A stretch of 64,000 nt of DNA from Nitratireductor arenosus (GTDB taxonomy: Bacteria; Pseudomonadota; Alphaproteobacteria; Rhizobiales; Rhizobiaceae). Below are positions 1 to 8,295 of this stretch, piece after piece. A model generated the notes under the pieces. The model was not told where the DNA came from. It saw only the letters and a program-made list of their open reading frames with translations, and searched no databases. Every line of letters starts with the position of its first letter. Within the stretch, counting starts at the first letter, position 1. Where the stretch lies: the NCBI RefSeq assembly GCF_009742725.1, contig NZ_WPHG01000007.1, positions 110,899 to 174,898 of the forward strand, read 5' to 3'. The position numbers and the translations under genes were made by a program.

Positions 1-1062
1 CTGGTTGAGACAGCCCATCAAGGTGTCGTAGCTGCGCATCACCGCCACGAAGCGGTTGCCCATGGCGGCGGGAAATGTCGCGTTCATCACGCTGCCGCGC
101 GGCGCGCGGGCGCGGATGGGACGCATGATTCCGCCATTGACGGGAATGTCCGGCTCGACGGTGTGGATATAGTGGGTCAGCGCGAGGCACAGAAAGGGGT
201 GGGTGCGGTCTCCGGTGGTAAAGTTGAAGGCCGCGCGCACCTGCGGCGAGCTCCCGTCATAGTCGATTTCGGCCTCGTCGCCGCGAATGATGAGCCTGCA
301 GCGGAACTCGATATCGGCGCCATTCTGGTCGCCCTCGATCCGGTCGGCGAAGCTGTACTGCCCGTCCGTCAGCCCCGAAATCGCGCGGCGCGCCTTCATC
401 TCCGCGTAGGCCATCACATCCGCCACGCCCTGCTCGAAACCGGCGCGGCCGACCTTTTCGCACAGTTCGTTGATGCGTCGGTCGAGCAGGCGCATTGCCG
501 CCATCATCGCCTCGAGATCGCCCCAGATCGCCTCGCCGATGCGCGAATTGTCATGCAGGATATCGACGATGTCCTGGTTCAGCCGCCCGGCCTCGACCAG
601 TTTTTTCGGCCGGATCCGCAAGCCCTCCTGAAAACACTCATAGAGATCGGGCGAGATGCTTCCGGGCACCGCGCCGCCAATGTCGGAGGCATGGATGAAA
701 GACCAGGCAAAACAGGCGAGCCGGCCGTCGACGAAGATCGGCCGCGCCATGTGGATATCCATCATGTGGGTGACGACGCCTTCGGTGCGGAACGGATCGT
801 TCGAGATCAGCACGTCGCCGGGCTGGAGCTGCTCGGCGCAAAAATGCTTCAGCAGGCCGGCGATCGTCTGCCCGCTTCCCGTCACGACGCCGGTCTGCAT
901 GGGATAGGCAAAGAAATACCCGTCCAGATCGGCCACGGCGACCTGGAAATCCTGGGTCTGCTTGACGAAGGTCGTATGCGCGGTCCGGTAGGCCAGCGTG
1001 GCCGCCTCCTCGGCCATCGCGGAAAACCGGTTCTTCATGATTTCGGTCTGGACGGGATCCAT
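1..1062 (-). CDS. hyuB: Hydantoinase B/oxoprolinase family protein, 3'-truncated by window edge (copy 1)
   Basis: This is the beta-type subunit of an ATP-dependent hydantoinase/oxoprolinase complex, which opens cyclic amides together with HyuA. The first 354 codons are visible and remain open to position 1; family members run to about 550-600 residues, so the C-terminal part lies outside. The start is the ATG at 1062, giving MDPVQTEIMKNRF, which fits the family N-terminus. Family motifs are readable: SNDPF near residue 87-91, HASDIGG near 124-130 and ECFQEG near 142-147. It lies 10 bp after the hyuA stop with a GGGAG-type ribosome site between them, so the two are cotranscribed at the end of the dpp-like operon. 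The exact substrate cannot be read from sequence. Confidence 0.9.
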   Translation of the reverse strand, partial: MDPVQTEIMKNRFSAMAEEAATLAYRTAHTTFVKQTQDFQVAVADLDGYFFAYPMQTGVVTGSGQTIAGLLKHFCAEQLQPGDVLISNDPFRTEGVVTHMMDIHMARPIFVDGRLACFAWSFIHASDIGGAVPGSISPDLYECFQEGLRIRPKKLVEAGRLNQDIVDILHDNSRIGEAIWGDLEAMMAAMRLLDRRINELCEKVGRAGFEQGVADVMAYAEMKARRAISGLTDGQYSFADRIEGDQNGADIEFRCRLIIRGDEAEIDYDGSSPQVRAAFNFTTGDRTHPFLCLALTHYIHTVEPDIPVNGGIMRPIRARAPRGSVMNATFPAAMGNRFVAVMRSYDTLMGCLNQ

Positions 1063-1072
1063 CGCTTGCTCC

Positions 1073-3112
1073 CTACCGTCGTTCCATCTCGAGATTGCCG
1101 AGGCCGTCGACGCGCGCCCGAAACCCGTCCGGGACAAGGATGGTGGCGATGGCCTGCTGCACGATGGCCGGGCCGTCGCAGCGCCAGCCCGTTCCCAGAT
1201 CGGGCCAATCCCACACCGCCACGCGCCGCCAGGCGCCGTTCAGCCGGATATCGCGCTCGCCGACCGGAACAGCCGCGCCAACGCGCTCGGCAAGCATGCC
1301 CGCCGCCGGCCGCGCGCGCGGCCCGATCGTACGCACGCGCAGCGCGTCGATGCTGACGGGAGCCTCGCGGTCACAATAGTCGAACAATCTTTGATGCTGG
1401 TCGTGGAACGCCGCCTCGGCGGCCGCGACCGACATTGCGCCGGCCTGTGGCGCGGACACGTCGACGGATATCGTGAAAGACTGGGCGGCGTAGCGCATAT
1501 CGGCCAGATAGACGTGACGCACCGCGGCCAGTTCCGTCACCTTTTGGGCGGCAAGCCAGCGCCTGCCCTCCTCCGCGAGGGCGGCAAAACCGACGACGAG
1601 TTCGTCGGTCCCGAGCCGCTGACCGTGCACGGAGCGGACCGCGTCGTGCATCATGTCGGACACGAGGCCGCCGAAGGCGCAAAAGACGGAGGGAATGCGC
1701 GGTACCACGATGCGGCGAATGCCGACTTCCTCGGCGAGCAAAGGGCCGTGGATGCCGCCGGCGCCGCCGAATATCATCATGGTCAGGTCGCCGGCGCTGA
1801 CGCCGAGCCTGGCCAGGAAAGGTGTGATCTTGGCAAGCATTTCGGAAGTGGCGACCGCCACGGCGCTTTCGGCGACCTGCACGCTGTCGAGACCGAGCCG
1901 CTCGCACAGCGGCTGCAGGGCCCGCACCGCCAGGTCCCGGTCTAGACTCAAGCGACCGCCCAAAAGCCCATCGCCGGGCAGATAGCCAAGCAGGAAATAG
2001 GCGTCCGACAGTGCCGGCTCGTCGCTGCCGAGACCATAACAGGCAGGCCCCGGCGACGAACCGACGCTGCGCGGACCGACTTTCAGCACGCGGTCGTCGA
2101 GCCCTATGACGGAGCCGCCGCCCGCCCCCATCGCCTCGACCGCGGTCACCGGCATCATCAGCGGAAAATCGCCGACTTCCGCCTGCCCGGCGGTGGTCGG
2201 TCGCCCGCTCTCCACCAGCGACACGTCCACCGACGTGCCGCCCATGTCGAATGTAAGCACATGATCGATCCCGACATGCTCGGCGAGCACCTGGGCCGCG
2301 GTCACGCCCGCGGCCGGGCCCGAAAGCAGCGTGTGGATCGGCAGCCTGCGCGCCTCGTCGACCGACATGATGCCGCCGTTCGACTTGGTCAGATAGAGGC
2401 GCGCCTCGGGGTAGCGGGAACGCAAAAAACCGTCGATCTCGTGCAGATAGTCCTGCATGAGTGGCTTCACATAAACATTGAGTAGGGTCAGCACGGCGCG
2501 TTCGTACTCGGCCTGTTGCGGCCACACCTCGTGCGAGGCCATCACCTCGAGCCGGGGGAACTCGCCGCGCGCGATCTCCAGCGCTCTCACCTCGTGCTGT
2601 TGGTACCTATAGGCGTTCACAAAGCAGATCGCGGCGCCGGCCAGGCCGCGATCGAGCATGGTGCGCAACGCCCCGCGCAGGCCGTCCTCGTCGAGCGGCC
2701 GGTCCTCGGTGCCATCCGCAAGGATGCGGCCGCCAACGGCGAAGACGTTTTGGCGCGGGACAAGCGGCCTGGCTCTCCGGTTAAAGAGGTCGACCGGCTT
2801 GTCGAGACGCAGCCGCGCCAGGCCGAGAATGTCGCGAAACCCTTCCGTGGTGATCAGTCCGACCGGAGGCTGCGAACGCTCTATCACCGCATTCGTGCTG
2901 ACGGTCGTGCTGTGCACCACGGTCAGAGGCGCCTGATCAGAATAGCCGAGCTCGGCGACGATCTCGTCAATACCCCGCTTGACCGCCTCGGCGAAATTTG
3001 GCCGCGAGGTGGGAATCTTGCGGCTTTCGATCTGCGCGTAACCGTCGCCGTCATCCTTCCAGACGGCGAAATCGGTGAACGTGCCGCCGATGTCGATACC
3101 GATCCTGAGCAT
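1073..3112 (-). CDS. hyuA: Hydantoinase A/oxoprolinase family protein (copy 1)
   Basis: This 679-residue protein is the ATP-binding partner of HyuB in ring opening of hydantoin-, oxoproline- or other lactam-like substrates. The actin-like phosphate loop GIDIGGTFTD lies at residues 5-14. HSTTVSTNAV (67-76), KSNGGIMS (243-250), LSGPAAGV (263-270) and DMGGTSVDVS (289-298) are the other hallmark segments of the Hydant_A_N and Hydantoinase_A domains. Length is normal for the family. It precedes hyuB with a 10 bp gap. The upstream neighbours are a dipeptidase-fold gene and a peptide-type ABC transporter, which suggests that the substrate is imported as a small peptide-like or cyclic dipeptide-like compound. 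That last point is inference. Two further HyuA copies occur at 13,092 and 45,318, but they are clearly diverged in sequence. Confidence 0.92.
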   Translation of the reverse strand: MLRIGIDIGGTFTDFAVWKDDGDGYAQIESRKIPTSRPNFAEAVKRGIDEIVAELGYSDQAPLTVVHSTTVSTNAVIERSQPPVGLITTEGFRDILGLARLRLDKPVDLFNRRARPLVPRQNVFAVGGRILADGTEDRPLDEDGLRGALRTMLDRGLAGAAICFVNAYRYQQHEVRALEIARGEFPRLEVMASHEVWPQQAEYERAVLTLLNVYVKPLMQDYLHEIDGFLRSRYPEARLYLTKSNGGIMSVDEARRLPIHTLLSGPAAGVTAAQVLAEHVGIDHVLTFDMGGTSVDVSLVESGRPTTAGQAEVGDFPLMMPVTAVEAMGAGGGSVIGLDDRVLKVGPRSVGSSPGPACYGLGSDEPALSDAYFLLGYLPGDGLLGGRLSLDRDLAVRALQPLCERLGLDSVQVAESAVAVATSEMLAKITPFLARLGVSAGDLTMMIFGGAGGIHGPLLAEEVGIRRIVVPRIPSVFCAFGGLVSDMMHDAVRSVHGQRLGTDELVVGFAALAEEGRRWLAAQKVTELAAVRHVYLADMRYAAQSFTISVDVSAPQAGAMSVAAAEAAFHDQHQRLFDYCDREAPVSIDALRVRTIGPRARPAAGMLAERVGAAVPVGERDIRLNGAWRRVAVWDWPDLGTGWRCDGPAIVQQAIATILVPDGFRARVDGLGNLEMERR

Positions 3113-3270
3113 ACCGCGCTCCTAAAACGCTAGCCACGAAAACGGGTGCGCGCCGACGGGCGGCTTCCTCGATGATCGCGCAGCCGCGCCAACGATTAGT
3201 GATATCCGGATAAGAGTGCCGGCCGCCCGCAACGACCCTACGGCCTTTGCGGGCGACAGAAACCGCGCCG
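3113..3270 (-). other. Intergenic segment with hairpin 3225-3254 and 10-bp palindrome 3203-3212
   Basis: Between the dipeptidase stop and hyuA there are 158 bp. An 8-bp perfect inverted repeat (GCCCGCAA at 3225-3232 with TTGCGGGC at 3247-3254, 14-base loop) sits just after the dipeptidase stop. It could be a weak terminator or processing hairpin, but it has no T-run. A perfect palindrome TATCCGGATA lies at 3203-3212, about 90 bp before hyuA, and might be an operator. No promoter is assigned. Confidence 0.4.
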
Positions 3271-4281
3271 TCAGTTCTTCCAGACGTCGCCGAGAACGCG
3301 CAGCCAGTTGCCCGACATCACTTTCTCGATATCGCTCTCGTGGTAGCCGCGCGCGCGCATCCTGTCCCAAACCAGCGGCGTCTTGGAGATCGTCTCCATT
3401 CCCTCGGTCGAGCGGTCCTCATAGGTGTACCAATCGCCGAGCACGCCGGTGACGTTGGGATAGAGACCATTCGGCCCCCACATTTTCTGCCAGTCGGCCT
3501 TGGTCTGACCGATGTCCTCCGGCAGGTCGCTGGCAAACGCCACGTGCTCGATGCCGCCGACCTTGACCAGGTGATCGAGGTGATCCAGGTAATCGTCGAG
3601 CGTCGGGCGCTGGTCCCAGCGCACGACGGGCGCCCAGGTGACGGCGCCGATCAGGCCGCCGGTCTTGGCGACGCCGCGGATCATCTCGTCGGTCTTGTTC
3701 CGCGGGCTGGGGCACACGGCATAGGCGTTGGCATGACTGAAGACCAGCGGGCGTTTGGCCGCCGCCAGATAGTCGAGGCTTGTGCGGTGGCCGCAATGCG
3801 ACAAATCCACCAAAATGCCGAAGTCTTCCATCGCGTCGAGCCACATGCGGCCGGCTTCGGTGATGCCCCGGTCACCCATATCCGTGAAGGACGCCCCATA
3901 ACCGAACGCATTGCGCTCGTTGTAGGTGGGCTGGATGATGCGCATGCCCAGGGCGTGGAAGCTCGCAAGCAGCTTGACGTCGGGCTCCACCATCAAGGTG
4001 TTCTGCGCACCGAGAATGATGCCGACCACACCCTTGTCGTGGGCGGCGACGATCTGGTCGACGGTCGTGACGACGGTCGCCAGTTCGGGCACGGCCTCGA
4101 TCGCGCGGCGCGCGTCCTCGAGTTGCAGCAACGCGTCGTGAAGATGCGCTCCCGGCCTGATTGCCGTCAGGTTCATCGCCGAGATGCCCCCTTCGAGCGT
4201 CCGCTTGAGCTGGCCCGGGGTGACCCCAGCGCAGTTCAGCCCATCGATAACGATCGGGCGCGTTTTTGTTTCGGCACTCAT
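3271..4281 (-). CDS. Membrane dipeptidase (peptidase M19) family protein with incomplete metal site
   Basis: This is a 336-residue TIM-barrel protein of the renal dipeptidase family (M19). The central metal ligands are recognisable: DLSHCG with H162, VFSHAN with H183 and FASDLPED with D252. The N-terminal HxD pair of classical enzymes is replaced by DGLNC (L15, C17), and the bridging Glu region reads IILGAQ with no Glu. The first metal position is therefore not built as in human or classical bacterial enzymes. A subgroup of proteobacterial M19 proteins is known to deviate here. The start abuts the dppF stop with no gap, placing it in the peptide ABC operon and before hyuA. It probably acts in the cytoplasm, since no signal peptide is seen, on the imported compound. 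Whether it is a peptidase is uncertain. Confidence 0.82.
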   Translation of the reverse strand: MSAETKTRPIVIDGLNCAGVTPGQLKRTLEGGISAMNLTAIRPGAHLHDALLQLEDARRAIEAVPELATVVTTVDQIVAAHDKGVVGIILGAQNTLMVEPDVKLLASFHALGMRIIQPTYNERNAFGYGASFTDMGDRGITEAGRMWLDAMEDFGILVDLSHCGHRTSLDYLAAAKRPLVFSHANAYAVCPSPRNKTDEMIRGVAKTGGLIGAVTWAPVVRWDQRPTLDDYLDHLDHLVKVGGIEHVAFASDLPEDIGQTKADWQKMWGPNGLYPNVTGVLGDWYTYEDRSTEGMETISKTPLVWDRMRARGYHESDIEKVMSGNWLRVLGDVWKN

Positions 4282-5388
4282 CTATACCTCACTTACATCT
4301 TGACTGCTGTTGGTGGTTGGGAGCTGTGGGCGGGTGCGCGCGGCATAGGCGGCAACGCGCCGCCGCCCGGCGGGCGACAGAATGTCCAGCGGGTCGGGTG
4401 AGCCTTCCCAATCCGGCAGGTCGTCGACCCTGTGACAGGCCACCGCCTTGTCGGCGCCGACATCGGTGAGCGTCGGCTCTTCCTTTCGGCAGCGGTCGAC
4501 GGCAAACGGGCAGCGGGGATGGAAACGGCACCCTTGTGGCAAATTGATCGGGTTGGGAATTTCGCCCGACAACGCCATCCGGTTCAGCCTTTCGCGTGGA
4601 TTGGGCTGAGGTATCGCGGACAGAAGGGCCCGCGAGTAGGGATGGCGCGGACTGGCGAAAAAATCCCGCTTCGGCGCGGTTTCGATGATCTTGCCGAGAT
4701 ACATCACCGCGACCCGATCGGCGATGTGTTTGACCACCGCCAGATCGTGCGAAATGAAAAGATAGGACAGGCCGAGCTGTGCCTGCAGATCGCCCAACAG
4801 GTTGATCACCTGAGCCTGGATCGAGACATCGAGGGCCGAGACCGGTTCGTCGCACACCACAAGCTGGGGACGAACGATCAATGCCCTGGCGATCCCTATC
4901 CTTTGCCGCTGCCCGCCCGAAAATTCGTGCGGGTACCGACCGGCATATTCGGGGGCGAGCCCAACCTGCTGCATCACCTCGTGGATGCGCGCCCGGCGTG
5001 TCGCCTGGTTTCCGAGATCGTTGACGATCAGCGGCTCCTCCAGCGTCTGCCAGACCGTCATCCCGGGATTGAGCGAGGCGAACGGATCTTGAAAGATGAT
5101 CTGCATATGCCGCCGGAAACGCCGCAATGGCGAACCGCGCAGCGCGCCGATGTCGCTGCCGTCGAAGCGGACGGTTCCCGCCGAAGGCTCGATCAGGCGC
5201 ATGGCGAGCCGCGCGGTGGTCGACTTCCCACATCCGCTTTCGCCCACCAGCGCCAGCGTCTCCCCGCGCTTCAGCGAGAAGGACACGCCGTCGACGGCCC
5301 GCAACACCTGCTTGCGCCGGGTAATCAGCGATTGGGAGACCGTATAGGTCTTGGACAGGTCGCGTATTTCCAGAAGCCCTTCGGTCAC
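4282..5388 (-). CDS. dppF: Dipeptide/oligopeptide ABC transporter ATP-binding protein (DppF/OppF type)
   Basis: Cytoplasmic ATPase of a peptide-type ABC importer, 368 residues. Walker [10 protein letters not shown] is at residues 49-57, followed by the signature FSGGQRQRIGIARAL, Walker B LVVCDEPVSALD and the OppF/DppF C-terminal cysteine motif CRFHPRCPF. The reading frame is open further upstream, but the GTG at 5388 is chosen. It follows a GGAGGG ribosome site and overlaps the dppD stop as GTGA, the usual junction in this operon, and the residues before it look non-conserved. It partners DppD to drive the DppB/DppC channel. Confidence 0.93.
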   Translation of the reverse strand: MTEGLLEIRDLSKTYTVSQSLITRRKQVLRAVDGVSFSLKRGETLALVGESGCGKSTTARLAMRLIEPSAGTVRFDGSDIGALRGSPLRRFRRHMQIIFQDPFASLNPGMTVWQTLEEPLIVNDLGNQATRRARIHEVMQQVGLAPEYAGRYPHEFSGGQRQRIGIARALIVRPQLVVCDEPVSALDVSIQAQVINLLGDLQAQLGLSYLFISHDLAVVKHIADRVAVMYLGKIIETAPKRDFFASPRHPYSRALLSAIPQPNPRERLNRMALSGEIPNPINLPQGCRFHPRCPFAVDRCRKEEPTLTDVGADKAVACHRVDDLPDWEGSPDPLDILSPAGRRRVAAYAARTRPQLPTTNSSQDVSEV

Positions 5389-6410
5389 GATTGGCCCTCC
5401 TCGATTGGCGCCTTCAGGCAGGCAACGGCGTGTCCGTCGGCCACGGCCGTCAATTCGGGCCGGTGCCGGGTACATTCCTGACCGCTGAAGACGCATCTGG
5501 GATGGAATCGGCACCCCGGAGGCATCGACGCAACCGGCGGCACCACCCCGTCGATGGCCAGCAGCCGCGTGGCGGCCTGGTCCATGCGTGGAATGCTGCC
5601 GAGTAGACCGAGCGTGTATGGGTGCTGCGGGTCGGCGAAGAGCGCGTCGCAGGTCGCCTTCTCCGCTATGCGTCCGGCATACATGACGGCAACCTCGTCG
5701 GCGACCTGCGCCACGACACCCAGATCGTGGGTGATCAGAACGATCGCCATATTGGTCTCCTGCTGGAGGTCGCGCAGAAGATCGAGAATCTCGGCCTGGA
5801 CGGTCACGTCAAGCGCCGTCGTCGGCTCGTCCGCGATCAGCACCTCCGGCTTGCAGGACAACGCCATGGCAATAGCCGCGCGCTGGCGCATGCCGCCCGA
5901 CAATTGGTGCGGATATTCGTCGAAACGTCTCTCCGCCGCCGGCATGCGCACCTGCACCAGCGCCTCGATGGCACGGCGGCGCAGCACTTCGTAGGACGAC
6001 TTGCGATCATGCGCGCGCATCGCCTCGACGATCTGGAACCCGACGGTCAGAACCGGATTGAGACTGGTCATCGGCTCCTGGAAGATCATCGCGATGCGAT
6101 TTCCGCGGATCCGCCGCATCTCGGCCGGCGACAAGTCGAGCAGGTTTCGTCCGGAAAACTCGATCCGTCCCTCAACCCGGCAAGGCGGCGGCACCAGCCC
6201 CATCACCGACAGCGAGAGCATCGACTTGCCGCAACCGCTTTCGCCGACGATGCCGAGTGTCTTGCCACGCCGTACCGACAAGTCGACGCCGTCGACCACC
6301 GTCACGCCGCCGGGGCGGGAGCCCAGGGTCGTGCGTAGCTGCTTGATCGACAGGATCTCTTCGTGCCGATCAACACCGGCGCTGGTCCCACAGGTCGCGG
6401 TCGCGTTCAT
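5385..6410 (-). CDS. dppD: Dipeptide/oligopeptide ABC transporter ATP-binding protein (DppD/OppD type)
   Basis: Second ATPase of the peptide-type importer, 341 residues. Walker A GESGCGKS lies near residue 57. The signature [15 protein letters not shown], Walker [14 protein letters not shown] and the C-terminal CRFHPRC motif are all present, so the nucleotide-binding domain is intact. Its start overlaps the end of dppC by 4 bp (ATGA), and its stop overlaps dppF. This shows tight translational coupling in the order A-B-C-D-F. Confidence 0.93.
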   Translation of the reverse strand: MNATATCGTSAGVDRHEEILSIKQLRTTLGSRPGGVTVVDGVDLSVRRGKTLGIVGESGCGKSMLSLSVMGLVPPPCRVEGRIEFSGRNLLDLSPAEMRRIRGNRIAMIFQEPMTSLNPVLTVGFQIVEAMRAHDRKSSYEVLRRRAIEALVQVRMPAAERRFDEYPHQLSGGMRQRAAIAMALSCKPEVLIADEPTTALDVTVQAEILDLLRDLQQETNMAIVLITHDLGVVAQVADEVAVMYAGRIAEKATCDALFADPQHPYTLGLLGSIPRMDQAATRLLAIDGVVPPVASMPPGCRFHPRCVFSGQECTRHRPELTAVADGHAVACLKAPIEEGQS

Positions 6411-7306
6411 CGGCCGTCCTCGCCGGACAAACGGGGATCGAGGGCATCACGCAGGACATCGCCAAGCATGTTGATGGCAAGAATGGTCGACGCGATGGCA
6501 ATGCCCGGAAACACCGAGGCGGCCCAGGCCAGGCTGATATATTTCTGGCCCTCGCTGATCATGCCGCCCCATGTGGGCGTGGGGGGCTGGATGCCGAGTC
6601 CCAGAAAACTCAGCGTCGCCTCGATCAGGATCATGCGCGACAGTTCGTAGGTGGCGAATACGATCGTTGCCGACAGCACGTTGGGGCCGATATGCCGGAA
6701 GATGACACGCATTGCCGGCGCGCCGATAGCCCGGGCGGCCTCGACATACTCCATTTCCCGCACCGAAATGACCGCCGCGCGAACGATGCGGGCAAATTGC
6801 GGCCAGCCGGAAATGCCAAGCACCACGATCAGGGTGAGCACGGACGAGCCGACGACGGCGACCACCGCGATCACCAGCAGGATCACCGGAAAGGCGAGTT
6901 GCATGTCGATCAGGCGCAAGACAAGCGCATCCGTCCTGCCGCCATTGTATCCCGCGACCAGTCCGACCGTCGTGCCGATGCTGCAGGAGATGACAACCGC
7001 CGCGATGCTGATCAAAAGCGTCGCGCGCGCGCCGTAGATGATGCGCGACAGAATATCGCGACCAAGCTGGTCGGTTCCCAGGAAATGCCCCTCCGGTCCA
7101 CCCAGGAAGGACGGCGGCGCGAGCCTTGCCAAAAGGCTCTGCTCGGCGGGATCGTGCGGCGCCAAGAGGCCGGGCGCGAGCGTGGCCCCGAGGGCCAACC
7201 CGACCACGATCAGGCTGGTGACGGCCACCGGCGAGCGCAGATGGCGCATAAGCGAGCCCAGGCGCCTGTGCCGACGAGCCGGCATGAATACAGGTGCAAC
7301 GGTCAT
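6407..7306 (-). CDS. dppC: Peptide-type ABC transporter permease (DppC/OppC)
   Basis: Inner-membrane permease of 299 residues. It has an N-terminal membrane segment (about 25-50), an OppC-type periplasmic stretch containing [18 protein letters not shown], and the ABC permease core. The core carries the EAA-like loop [21 protein letters not shown] in its second half, where the ATPases dock. It overlaps dppB and dppD by 4 bp each. It forms the translocation channel with DppB. Confidence 0.92.
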   Translation of the reverse strand: MTVAPVFMPARRHRRLGSLMRHLRSPVAVTSLIVVGLALGATLAPGLLAPHDPAEQSLLARLAPPSFLGGPEGHFLGTDQLGRDILSRIIYGARATLLISIAAVVISCSIGTTVGLVAGYNGGRTDALVLRLIDMQLAFPVILLVIAVVAVVGSSVLTLIVVLGISGWPQFARIVRAAVISVREMEYVEAARAIGAPAMRVIFRHIGPNVLSATIVFATYELSRMILIEATLSFLGLGIQPPTPTWGGMISEGQKYISLAWAASVFPGIAIASTILAINMLGDVLRDALDPRLSGEDGR

Positions 7307-8220
7307 TTGTAACGAACCCTTGGATCCAGCACGGCCGAGAGGATGTCCGCGAGCAGGTTGGAGAGAACGAAGATCAGGGCGAAGAAGAACACCACCGCCT
7401 GAACGACCGGATAGTCGCGCGCATAGATTGCCTGGATGACGAGGCGCCCCACGCCCGGCCAGGAAAAGACCGTTTCGGTGACGATCACGCCGCCCATGAG
7501 GACGCCGAACTGCAGCGCGATCACCGTCAGTACGGGAATGAAAGCGTTGCGCGCGACATGGCGCATGACGACGGTGAATTCGCCCAGCCCCTTGGCCCTG
7601 GCGGTGCGAACGAAATCCTGCCGCATCACGTCCAGCATCGTCGAACGCATAACCCGTGCCAGCAGCGCGACGAGCGTTGAGGCCAAAGTGGTCGCGGGCA
7701 AGATCAGGTGAACCAGCCCGCCGCTACCGCCGGTCGGCAGCCATTTCAGCCATACCGAGAAGATGAGGATGCACAAAACGCCCCAGTAGAAGGTCGGCAC
7801 GGCCTGACCGAATGCGGCCAGGCTGCGCACCGCCACGTCCAGAAGCGAGTTGCGGTAATAGGCGGACACGATGCCGGCCGGGATGCCGACGCCAACGGCG
7901 ATAAAAAGCGTCGCCAGGGCAAGCTGAATAGTCGCTCCGAGCCTCTCGGCGAGCAGGCTTATGGCCGGCTCTCCGAAGCGCAGGGAATTGCCGAAATCGC
8001 CCTGCAAGGCCTTGTAGAAGAACGCGACAAACTGCTCCATGAGCGGCTTGTCCAGCCCATACTGGACCCGAAACGCGTCCCGCGCCTCCTCCGAGGCATC
8101 GATCGGCAGAAACAGGTCCGTCGGATCACCGCTCAGACGCGTGAGGAAGAAACACACCACCACAATGCCGAGCAGCGACGGAATTGTGTAAAGAAGGCGG
8201 CGCAACACATAATCGACCAT
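7303..8220 (-). CDS. dppB: Peptide-type ABC transporter permease (DppB/OppB)
   Basis: Inner-membrane permease of 305 residues. It starts with the typical OppB/DppB N-terminus (LRRLLYTIPSLLGIVVVCFF membrane segment), carries the family segment FRVQYGLDKPL and has the EAA-type loop RTARAKGLGEFTVVMRHVARN before the last membrane helices. The start lies 75 bp after the binding-protein gene, with a strong hairpin in between. It overlaps dppC by 4 bp. Confidence 0.92.
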   Translation of the reverse strand: MVDYVLRRLLYTIPSLLGIVVVCFFLTRLSGDPTDLFLPIDASEEARDAFRVQYGLDKPLMEQFVAFFYKALQGDFGNSLRFGEPAISLLAERLGATIQLALATLFIAVGVGIPAGIVSAYYRNSLLDVAVRSLAAFGQAVPTFYWGVLCILIFSVWLKWLPTGGSGGLVHLILPATTLASTLVALLARVMRSTMLDVMRQDFVRTARAKGLGEFTVVMRHVARNAFIPVLTVIALQFGVLMGGVIVTETVFSWPGVGRLVIQAIYARDYPVVQAVVFFFALIFVLSNLLADILSAVLDPRVRYK

Positions 8221-8260
8221 TGGACACCTGTGGTCGCGGGAGTGCGTGAAATCGGGTGGC

Positions 8261-8290
8261 AGGGCTTCGCGCCGGCCGGCGCGAAGCCCT
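8261..8290 (-). other. Perfect 30-bp GC-rich palindrome (hairpin) between binding-protein gene and dppB
   Basis: Two 15-base arms (8261-8275 and 8276-8290, beginning AGGGCTTCGC) are exact inverted repeats with no spacer. The element begins 5 bp after the binding-protein stop and has no T-run on the minus strand. Such hairpins in transporter operons usually protect the binding-protein message or partly terminate transcription, so that the binding protein exceeds the permeases. That role is inferred. The liv and pot operons of this window have hairpins at the same place. Confidence 0.8.
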
Positions 8291-8295
8291 GAACG

